A stretch of 64,000 nt of DNA from Micromussa lordhowensis. Taxonomy: Eukaryota; Cnidaria; Anthozoa; Scleractinia; Lobophylliidae. How positions within the stretch are numbered: the stretch's first letter is position 1; every line of letters starts with the position of its first letter. The DNA lies in the NCBI GenBank assembly GCA_964020085.1, contig OZ026600.1:34810205-34874204 (forward strand). Reading direction: 5' to 3'. The notes under the pieces are model-generated. The model saw only the letters and a list, made by a program, of their open reading frames with translations. It did no database searches and was not told the origin of the DNA. The translations under genes and the position numbers were made by a program. This document shows positions 12,301 to 24,300 of this stretch, piece after piece.

Positions 12301-15300
12301 GATATCGCGCCAATCCTAAAAAAAAGACAATTAATAGTTTGCTAGCGAAAAAACAAGGCTCGTCCAAAGCATGTAATTTTTAAATCTCCCATTTCCGAGT
12401 TGAAGCTAAGCCTCTCTTTCAAAGCGAGGCTTGGTTCACAGCCATGTTTAATTTGCATATGAATGAAATCTCATTTTCGTAAGAAAGTATGGGCATCGAG
12501 ACTCGTTTTGAGAAAGACGCTAAAGGTAATTTCTGTCTGGACATCGTGTGATCATATTGTTTGCTTTGATTGTCAGACTCTAATCTTTAATTTATCTTTC
12601 TTCATCAACTGCAAAAACGCCACTTGACGTTAGAAAGCGATCTAATCTAAATTTTCATCGCACAAGTATGAAAGCAAAACATTTGCCAAACAAAAAAAGA
12701 GTTTGCTGAAGAAGGAAGAGAGGAAGCAGGCACTCGTTCTATGCAAATATATCTAGAGGAAAAAAAAAACAGAAAGGAATAAGTGTAAAAAAAAAAAACT
12801 ATATTAAACCGGTTAGCTTTCGGATATTTTACCTTGAAAAACGTCGCTTAAATATTTCGTGACAGTTGTCTAGTTAAGGTGACTTCAATTTGTGAAAGTT
12901 TCCATTGATTTAAACGTAATTTTGTAGCATATAGTACCATAATTTTGTACTCATATAGTTCCAGTGTTGTGAGCGCTTTGCCTATGGCGAGAATATTCCT
13001 CTCAGTTGGTCAATTCCCCTCTAACAGTTAAAGAATATTAATGATATTTCAACATATCGAAGATGCAGCCTACATATCTGCATACCGTCCAGGCTGATGC
13101 GATCGAGACAAAAACCTGGCTGAGATACTCAGCCTGGTCCGCATCAGTTTATCTGTGTCCAGGGGCGGTGGCTCGGCTGTCTGTTCGTCCTTTTTTTGCG
13201 CTGGAGAGCTGGTACCCAGGCTTTCAAAGTAGCGACCAACCAGCTCCTCGTCCTCCCCTCCCTCAGACTTGTTTTCGTCTTCGCCAAAGGGTTTTGACAA
13301 GTCTTCCGATGGGCTGATAACTTCGTCTTCGTCATCTTCACTGGAAGCTACGCATTCAACGACAAAAACAAACTTAAGGTTCCAAAGCCTCAGATTTGGG
13401 AGAATTTTGGCACGTTAGGTTATCGCATCTCCCCAACAAGGGCTCACAGAGCTCTTAGGTAGGTGAAGGTGGGGAAAAAGGGGTAGGGGTAAAATACGCT
13501 GAAAGAATTGCACCTCACCTATCACCCTTCCCAAAGATTCCCCGAGGCCTCGATCATTCAGTGAATTTTACTGATTCCTAGCAAATAATGTCTTAAAGAA
13601 ACCTTGTCTTCGTGTCGTGTTGTTTCTAAGTTATGAAATGAAGGCTGCTTTGATCACTAAACATTGGGAATGCCTTTTACACTATCTTCTTACGTGATTT
13701 TCTTTCCTTTTCTCCCACTTTATCTTTGCCCTAAAATACACAAAAAATGCACGCACAATTAACTCAAAACATCGCCAGTGTACATGTAGTATTGCTATGA
13801 AGGCAAGCAGTTACCAGTTTAAAATAATTGTTCTTAAATATCACACAAAAAACTAGCACTTTAAACCCTTTTCATAGTAAATGGTTTCCAATTGTAAATT
13901 CTTTTGTAGCTGCTGAATCGAAATTTGCCAGACTAACCCGTTTTCGAGTACACAATTTCAAATAATCTTTACTCTACAACGAGTTTAGCGACGCTCATTC
14001 AGTTAAATGCATACAAAAGAATTTCAAACTGGCAGCCATTCACGGAAAGGATACACAATGAGCAATGTATACCTCCACTTCTTCGCCTTTAGGATCCTCT
14101 ACTGTTAAAGACAGCCTTTTTGGCCGCTGGGCGGCAGAAAGCTGAAACGATCTGTTGAAAGACAAGACTGTTACTGTGAAAAACAAGGTGTCGCCGATAA
14201 CAGGTTACATATTCTGCCGCGCCTGACACCAGTCACCTGTTTTTTGTCGGGCAAAACAATAAAAACTGGACGTACGTTTTTAGATTGCCTTAAGCCTTTC
14301 TATCAAAGCGAGGCCTAGTGCACAAGCATTCGGAAATGGGCTATTGCTTGAGTCTCCATCATTTTTTACATTCATGATTGAAAAATAGCTCTACGTATGA
14401 CGCGTGCAACAACAGCAAGTTTTGATTACGGTTATTTACATTGTCGAAAGAGGAAGCAGCAGACCAAACTGAGTCCGCAAGACCAATTTAAAGACACATA
14501 TGACAAATTTAATAAAACAGAGGGTACATTTAACAATAAGTTTCTCAACTTCATTTATTAAGAATGAAAATTTGCGATAGTGATTTTGAATGGTGTTTCG
14601 ATGACTCGTTCATCATTTTCAAATTCCTTTAAACTATTTTCAAATTCGTAAAACATGTGATTATAAACACTAGTGTAGAACACTCTCTACATTCCACACA
14701 TAAAACGAGACTTCTTAGCATTCTTAGTATACAAAGAACTTATGAGAATCTGACTTTTAGTTTTACGAATTTGAAAATGATGAACGAGTTATCGAAATGT
14801 CATTCAAAATTATTATCGCTAATTTTTATTCTTAATTGTTTCTCCAAATCCTCTGTTATTAGAACTTCATTTATTCCTAAGAAAATTTCCATAAACGACA
14901 GTTACATTTGTTAAGTCAAATGAATGTAAATTTTATTGGAAATTATCTGGAAATGGACCTTCTGAAATAAACGAAAGAAGAAGTCCACGGAGCTTCTTTT
15001 AGAACGAAACTTTACAGCGATTATTAGCCATTTTTAATTTCTTAAAGCTCACGACAGTTTAGCCATGACTTAAACTTTAGTTTAACCGATGTCTCCGTCA
15101 ACAGTCTGCAACGCGTAGTGGTACTACTCTATCTGTACTTTTGGTAATACTTAACCAACTTTTATTGTTAAGTTACTTTTAGTAACACGCAAATAATTTA
15201 AGAGTTTATTTGGTTAATTACCTGAAAAACATTTGTAGCCGAGATGGCAGATAATCTAACGACGGAGACCTGTTAAGCGGAGCCGGTCTAACCGGATTAT

Positions 15301-18300
15301 CCAGCTTAACAGGTTCATCCTGTTCATCCAAATCGTCTTGCAGGCTCTTGTTGACTTGCTGAGCGATATTGGGGCAAGACTGGTGATGAGTTACCTGCAG
15401 AGCCTCGTAATGGTGCACGATCTCTTGCACCCGCGGAGCACTGGGTTGAGCGAGTGTGCAAAAGGAAGACAGTTGGTGTTAGTTACATTAAATGTTAAAC
15501 GCAATAAAACGGGAGGGGAGAGTGGGGGGACTCTCGTAATCAAGCAAATGCCAAGGATTAGGGCATGTTACCCGGAAATGTTAGAAAATTATTTGTAAAA
15601 AGATGTTGGTGAGAAATGGAATGTTATGAAGATGATTTTTTGGCGGCCATGGTGAACGATGGCGCATGGGTTTTTTGTTAGAACTTACTTAGCTTTTTGA
15701 GACTTCTTGAAAATTGCTATATACTTGAAAGGGCCTCTGGAAGGTCTGTTGTTAGAACTGTGTAATGAAACAATTCATGTTACGATATTAACTCTAGATT
15801 AATTTAATCTAATTTATCATGCACATATTTAGAACTTTAGAAGTTATTGGGACTGCAACGAAGTGTTACATAGGTTTACGTTAAACATACTTTAGAGCGT
15901 CTTCCAGTGACTTTGAATTGGCAGTTATAGAAGCCAAGGACAATGGAGGTGTTACCTTTTATGGTCTTTTCAACTAACCAAGGATAAACGTACCTAAGCC
16001 TGCAATAGCTTTCCCAACTTTTCCCGCGCTTTACATCCGCGCGTGCTGCCGCCCGCGTTAACAGCTAGTCGCGTGTTTTTGGATTTTTTAAATTGTCCCA
16101 CCGTAATGTTAATTCTGTGATAACTTTGGATTTGAGTTTGATTTCTTGAATGTCACTTGAAAAACGCTCTAAATTGTTACACAATTACTTTGTTAAAATT
16201 CAATTAACAAGAGTTTAATAAGTCTTATATTAAACTTTTACTTTTGCATACAATTTTACATCATGGTAAAGGAAAAAAAAAGTATTTATATTTTTACATT
16301 ATTTGTTACCACACAATTGATTCAGTTGAGAGGAGTTGAAGAATTTAAAAAAAATAAATAAATCAAAAGCGACACCGAGGACATGTTTAAAAATTTATTT
16401 CTTCATAAAATAATAGAATTGCTACACTTTAACATTTAAAGTATACCGGTTTAAAAACTAAAAATGGCCCTATTCTCCCAGAGAGCCAGGACTAATGATC
16501 ATGAAGTTCTCAAAAAAACTCTGACTACCTAACCAGATAACAAAATTTTCTAGTATAAAAATATTTTTCATATCTCAAAACTAATTTTAAACCTTATTTA
16601 TAACACGTTCGAAAATAGCTTTTTATCTGTTTAAATCCTAATTTTTATTTCTACTTTAGTTTAAATTAGAATGTCGGCAAAACAATAACCATGTAAAGTA
16701 TATTTCACACTTTAATTTTGAGTGCATAACGTTTAAAATGAAGTTTCATTCGTAAAATATAAAAAGACAAACCACATGAAATTAATGCTCAACCAATTTA
16801 AGTGAATAGTCAAACATAGGAGCTTCATTTACAGAATTTAAAGTTAGACTCACGACTCTGAGAACAGGCTAATAATTAACATTCATTTTTTTAGTTTTAA
16901 GGAGACCGTTTCTTTTACCGAGCTTGATATTTTAGGCAGTTTTTTAAATCTTCAACCTGTTTTTGCAAAGTTGGTTACTTCTTTACAACTTTTTCGTATC
17001 GTTTTGTTGGTTTCCAAATTGAAATTGCCCAGCCAATTAAAATCCAAGTTTCGCGTGCTGGGGGAGGGGAGGGAAGGTTGAGACAAGGTACTCACGTGCA
17101 ACTCACGTGCCGAGAAATTGCATCTGCAGCTGCTGGAACTTTGATTGGCTGGAAATTTTATAAGAAAACCAATAAAAAGAAGCCAGAAAGTCACACAAAC
17201 TCTCTTGACAGCGGACAGCAGTGCAATGACTGTATGTTTTTAACATTTAATTTTATGTTTAATGCGAGAGCTAATTTATCATTTTTATTGAATTACTGTA
17301 TCCACGCAATGTTATAGTAACCAAGTAAAGTGAGACTAATAAAGACAAGACCACCAAAAGTCACCTTCTTGTTAAATAAGCCATTAAACCAAAGACTTTT
17401 CTCTGAATGTTTGGAGACGTTAGAATTTGTGTTGTCAGGGCCATTCTTATTTTTCGATGTGTTTTTAAACTCGACTTTACGACGTTCAAACTTTGTACAA
17501 TCACCAGTAGAAGGATTAAATTTAAAGCATGTTTTATTAACGGTTGGATTTAAGTTGGGGTTAGTTACTTCATTTAAGCATGACTTTGAACAATAACTTT
17601 CATTTTTATGTTTGGAACTTAACTTTTTATCATCTCCAGAATGCGCTAAAATGCTGAAAAGTTTCGCCGACGGAACCTTCCCTTCTCTCTCTCTCTCTTT
17701 AATAACATAGCCGTCTGAAAAGGACCCTAAACATGGCTCCATTTCCCGAGGAGCTCTGAATAAGATCTCGTTCAACAAGGACCGTTTTTCGGCCTTGCAA
17801 TCTAACTCTCGCATGGAATAGGCGTACAAAGGGCTCTTGGAGCCGTGACAAGCCGGCCTCATTTCCACTCGCATGTCTTGGGGCAGGTCCTTAAGGACGT
17901 AACATATCCCAACACCATATGGATGGAGGACCTCATTAGGGGCATAAAAAGGGTATTTTTCTGACCTGGCAACTTCACTGTCGAAGTCATCCTGGCTTGG
18001 AGGAAGGTAGATAATCACTTCTTTCATTTCTCCCTCGTCCAGCTCCTCAGCTTCCTCGAATTTGAGCTCTCCAGCTTCTGACATTTTAACACTACTTTTC
18101 CGTGAGACCTGTGCCATGACGTCACTGCCACGTGACACGGTGACACCAGGTGGAGCGGTTCCCTGAATGGCGGGAAAAATAAGCCCTCAACATGATGGGT
18201 TTTGTTGCTGTTTTTTTTTTTTTGTTTTGTTATTTTTTGTGCTCAACACTATGGTAACCCTACTTAGCCACTGCCAGGGCAGATTTTAAACTTTCCGTAC

Positions 18301-21300
18301 AATCTACAGCGATCAAACTTTCTGACCTTCCTTTCGTCTTTGGTGTGTTAATTATTTGGTCATGTGACTTGAGGTTTCTACAGCAACCAAGTTTTCAAGG
18401 TGGCTTTTTTTAATGTAAAGATACCAACCTCGCTACAATCTTCGTCCTCCTCGCTCAGTTTATCCAACGCTGCTCGACCATCAACAGGAAACAGGTCATC
18501 ATCTTCCTGCGAAATAACTGAGAGCTCAATCCACACATACATATGCAGATAAAAACATTACTCCATTCCTGTAATTTGAAAACTACCTCAAACGGTAGAC
18601 TTAAGCTTTTGGAATGCGCTTTGCCAAACAGCATTTCTATTTCAAGTCATTTTTTCCGAGACAATTTGTTGGCTGGGACAGAAAATAATGTTCGTTTAAG
18701 GCGCGGGACTCAAAATTAAATCACAGGGTTCTAAACTGTACTGGTCTTTCGGAAATTCGAGCCAAATATATCAATCTCTCTCTTACCCCTTGTGTAAGCG
18801 AGCAACGTCTCTCGAGAGGCTGTAAATAACAAAGAACAAACAAAAATGGCAGTAAGGAAACCAGTTGGACAAACTGTTTAAAAAGGTTTTGAATCCAAAC
18901 GTGATGAAAGCAGCTAACAGTCTCATGAGCAGGACTTAACACTAAATCAAAACGAATCAATTACATACGCTGTTTGCCAGAGCTCTGACTTGTTCCTGAA
19001 GTGAGATGGGTTCTATTGTATAGCGCTTCCGATCTGCAAAACAGTACACGGTTCAAAAACAAGAAAACATGTTTTCTTCACATTAAATTTCCATCTATTA
19101 CCAGTTGGGAACAAAAGTTACAAGGCAAACCACAGCTGCTTCGGTTGATCTGTGTAAAAATTAGCAAGTTCGGCTTTGATTCTGTTTATGAATTGACCTT
19201 TCCTCTTCAACCGACACTGATTTTTTCTGCATTGCTAAGCAACGGTGATTGAAAAGTCATGCTCAATCAGGCATTGACACGTTAATAAAGTCTCTATCTA
19301 TCTATCTACCTTGAGATGCTTCTGTTACTTATTTCTCATATTGAGCTAACAATCCTTTGAAAGTTGCATTGTCCTTACCTGCTGGTTCAAATGACTGGAA
19401 TGGAATTGGTTGTATCGTGCCATTATCGCCAGCCACATGGATACCGCCATTTTGGACTCTCTGTGGAAATCAGTAGAATTGAAACTTTTCTAGAAAACAT
19501 GATGGTTTTTTTTTCGGTTGGCACTAAATTCTCTGGGGTTTTTCTTCATAACAATCCGTTACAAACTCAAAAAAAAATAACGGGACCGCAAAGTTACCAT
19601 TTTTTACAAAGGAATGTGTACTAGGGAGCAAGCGCTGGCTCGCTAGAATACATTTCTTGGTAACAATCTGGTTAGTTTGGGTTTCATGTTTTCACGAGTT
19701 TGCAACTTCGAATATTTACTAAACTCGGCAAGATAAATTGATCTATGGAGGCGGTTTCTTTGTTTACATGAACAATTACACGAAATGGATAATACTGCAT
19801 GATATTATCAAAAGGTTCATAAGAATAATTTACTCATAGCGTTTTTGTAGTAACTACTATAAAACCCACCAGTCAGGACCCGAAAAAAGATATGTGATCT
19901 GCGCCACGCGATGAAAAACGCGAGTACACCCACCAGGTTGCGATTGCTTTTGGTTGAGTTTGCTCTCATGACAATTTCAACCAGGAACAGTTTAGAGACG
20001 CAAACTTCAATCAGTTCCGAGCAAGCCGTGGGCATTTGTACACGTAGGAAGTTACGTATATCACCAATAAAACTTCAGTTTCCTGTCTAATACAATGCCA
20101 CATCGGAAGAACTAAGGGAGGGATGGGTAAGTAGCTCACCTGCGCCCAGCGCCCTCCAGGTTGACTTATTGGTCCAGAGTTATCCTGTTCTGGCGATAAA
20201 CTCGTTTTTTCATTTCCTTCGGCCACGAGCTAAAATGGAGTAAAAAAAGCTTGAAACCACAAATAAGCTTGCAAAAGGTGTGTGATTCAAGGACAATCAC
20301 CATATCGAATTCTCCCAAATAATTTTGTAAGAAAAGTATGGAGATCTGTAAAGAGATTTTGTGTTTATAAAAATAACCCACCTGCTTTTTAGCCCAGGCA
20401 GGTAACTGACCCACGCTAAACCGGTAATCTCTGACTGGGGGACTGGGCTCTAGAATATCAGAGAAAAAAAGAACGGTGTAATGTAAGACAACAATAACAT
20501 GACGGACCACACGAAATTATTTTGACCTCGGTGGGACTGTAAATCCTGGGGTTTACCTCGGTGTAATAACCTGTGAAGTTTTCCTTTGTTTTGTAGCTAT
20601 TGTTAGGGTTAGGGTCTATTATCTTGACTTCTTTCTTTTACGTCACTGGTGAATGCTACAGTTTCTTACACCGAGGATGAGCTAGACTGCAAAACAGTCG
20701 TATTTTTTGCAAACGCGAGCGACGGTAAATATTCGAACGAATGGTCTGGAGCGAGTGTAAAAATGGCGAGGGAGCCCTGAGGACGTGTGAGGCTCGCGCG
20801 CTTCGCGCCTTCCGCAAAAATCAGAAAACGACTGTTTTGCAGTCTAAGGATGAGCCAAATCTTGACTGAGTTAGGTACGAGCCATATATACCTCTAGTTG
20901 GCCTGGTGAATGCGGAAGGTTCCGCAGGCACAAAGTCATTCTCTTCTGGTGTTTCAGTTATGGATGGATGAGTCATTTGGTATGTCTCGCGCCTGATGTT
21001 GAAGAAATAAAAACAATCGATACAATATGAGAAAATACTAAGTTTCTTTTCCTGTACTAAGAGTCACCAAAGAAGTGAAACAGTTCCTCTTAAAACAAGA
21101 TCGATATACCCCAACAGTAGGAGATTGAGACTCTTAACAAGGATTCTTACACTACGAGAAAAAAATCATCTTTGAAATGTAGATGCTGTCGAGGAAACTA
21201 TAAAGAATATCAAGAGATTAATTAGGATGACAAAAGGAACCGTGTACTATAGTTCATAATTCGCACGGATCTTGTAATGTTCTTTCATCCTCGTCTCTCG

Positions 21301-24300
21301 GGGTTTTGAGAAACTTGCGCCCAAATTATTAGACACCTGTTTCGCCAGGCCAAGAAAAAATGTACCTGACAGGAGTTCCAAACTGGATTTTGTTGTCTGG
21401 TTCTTGTCCAAGCCCGTGAAGCTTCTCCACCATATTCTAACAAGAGAGTTACAGTTACAAATGATCAGCAATGGACCAATCTCTCACGCTCCTTCACCCA
21501 CCCGTTAGTAGCTTTGCGTTGTAAGAGCAAAATTAGATCGCAAAGAAATTTTTTAACAGAAAAACCACACAGGATAGGATGTAATGAAGAGTTTTAGATT
21601 CCTAAACATAATTGCGTAGGAAGTTTGAAAAAACAAACAAAACAACATAAACAAAGTCGTCCTAAGACAATAAATCTATGTTACCTGCATATATGTTGTG
21701 GGTATTTTCCACAAAAAGATGCATCTGTAAACAAAGAAAATACATGTATACCAGAATGTTATAAATTTTCTTAATAAAATAAGCAGAAATAAGAAGAACT
21801 ATTAAAGAAAACATCTTCATGGACTAGTGCTAAACGTGTGTGTTTATTCAGTACTTTGTATCATTACTCACCCATCTCCTCCAACAGAAATAAGATGCTT
21901 GCAGTCAACAGAAAATTTCAAGCCAGTCACCACCTCTGTAAACAAAATAAAAGTCAGTTTCAATGAATAATGACGGGTGGAGAACTGTAAGTATAGGTAA
22001 CCGTATGAATGCAAGTGCAAATCAAGGGTTTACACTACCAGTGATATTCGAAAATTCTCTCAAAATTGCACGACCCTCAAGGTGAGTGTGATTTGAAAAA
22101 AAATTCAAAATTTTATTAAAGATAACTTGGTCTGCTCTCAGCCAATCACAATGAAGTAATTTTCTCAGTTACATAATAAAAATACTAATAAGCTTCGTGA
22201 GGACTGAATGTAAAGCGATTGGTTAAAAAAAAAACAGTGACGTGATTCAAAGGCGCGTTTCAATGTTTACCCATTTTCCCGCGCTCGTCACTGGTTATAA
22301 ACTTTTTTGCCCTTCCATCGGTCACACAGGCTTTTTTTGCGTTAAACCGGTTTCAATCCCGTTTTCCTCCGGTTATAACCGGTTCACAGTTGCACTTTTT
22401 CGCGCGTTTAACACTGATTGCACGATTTCCCGCGCTTGAAATAGCTTCACGTCTGTCGTCAGTTCTGATTGGTTTACTGAACTTTTCTCCTCTGTAGAAC
22501 TGAATAAGCTGTGAATGCTTGGCCTACACTCACCAGAATGACCAGACATGCTGGCGACACATTCACCAGAGTCAAACTCGGTCAGACACACACTCTTGTC
22601 TGAACAGCTGGTGGCCGCGTATGTTCCTGAGGAGTCCAGAGTTATCTAGCATGATAAACAAACCAGTAAGAGTGCTTCGTGTAAACAAAATTTAACACCA
22701 CATCAGTACAAACCAAGTTACTACACGCTACGATTTGTCAGCCCAAAGATTTATAAACCTGTTACATCTCAACAGACTTTCAAAAGGAACGAATTGGTTT
22801 CGTGCAAACATTTTGTTATCCGCCACGTTTGGGCTAATACGGCCGACAAATATCGTTAAACTGAATTAATCTTTAGCAACCTAGACAGAATTCAATTTGA
22901 TTTAGAACTGTGCGTTTATGCCTTAGTGAGAAGAAAAGGTGTACAGCAATCCTTGGAACAAAGTTGATAACTTCACGAGAACGTGTACGTCACTTTTCAC
23001 CCTTCTGTTCACGAATGTACAGAGACATTTTTCAAGCTCTTGTTTAGTCGTAAACCGTCTCAGACCACCCCAGTCTTGACTTCCATGGTGTTCTCACAGC
23101 TTATTGAAATCACATTATCAAGTGTGTTTCTATTGGAAGGCAACATTGTACCCCTTATTAAAACTTGACTTGTTACATCACATATTAATGGAATGTAGAG
23201 GGGTTACATACCCTAACTAATGTTCCGTCATCTCCCTGTGTGCCTTTGTAATTTCTTGTTTGCTTTCCGCTATTTACATCATAAACCCTAGAAGCAAAAC
23301 AAATCCAGAATTCATCACACTTACGTGATCGCTTATGTGGAAGTGTACGGGAGGCAGCGTGGCCGAGTTGTTAGGGCGCTGGACTTGGAATCCGGAGGTC
23401 GAGGATTCAAGTCCCGCTCTAAGCTGGAGTTGTTTCTCGGTAGATCCTAGTTCAACTCCCCGGTCAGATTTGTAAATAACCAACCGGTCTGCCTCCCGCC
23501 AGTTAGGATTTTTAAGCCTATCATGTTTAGCTGATATCTTTGTTTCTTTCAGTTTAAGAGGCATGCCTGTGAACTAGCTAGGTGTAGCAAGGCGCAAAGA
23601 CCACTATAAACAACAACATTTTGATTTGAACATTTTGGAAAACACTTTACTGACTTCTCTCCTTTTCCTTTTAGAGAATTTACGTGGATTTCACTGATCT
23701 TATTTGTCAAATTGCAGATAAAATTATAGTCATATGCATGTGATAGGAAAACAAATGTTCAGCTCAGCCCTTCCATACCTGACATTTCTGTCCTGACATG
23801 CAGTCGCCGCAAGTTTTCTGAAAAAAAAGCCAAAATACGATTATATTACGATAAGCTGCTCGTACCTCATTTGATTGTATGCAAAAAATTCCCCCATAGC
23901 AGTAAGATCACTGCAAGAAAACACAATTAGAAAAATACCTACCCCGACGGATCGATATCCATGTCATAAAATGTTGTTTTGCCGACATAATTTGTGGTCC
24001 TAACAAACTGAAATTCTGGGTTCTGTAAAATCCAAGAATTTAAAAACGGACAACAGTTAGCTCACATATGACAAACAAAATTGATTTTAAGAAAATTACC
24101 ATAAGGTTTACTTGAAACAAAGGAGGCGAGGAGGGTTCCGGACATGAAAGCGCGGGAAGGAAAAGAAAAAAGTAAAATTTCAATTAATTAATTAAAGGTG
24201 ATTGCTAGTCCGTACCGCAGGAGGAATACAATACGTTAAGTGAAAAAAGAGTACCATAATTTTAATAAAAAGGGTCAGTCACGAGAGAAATTGAGATAAG

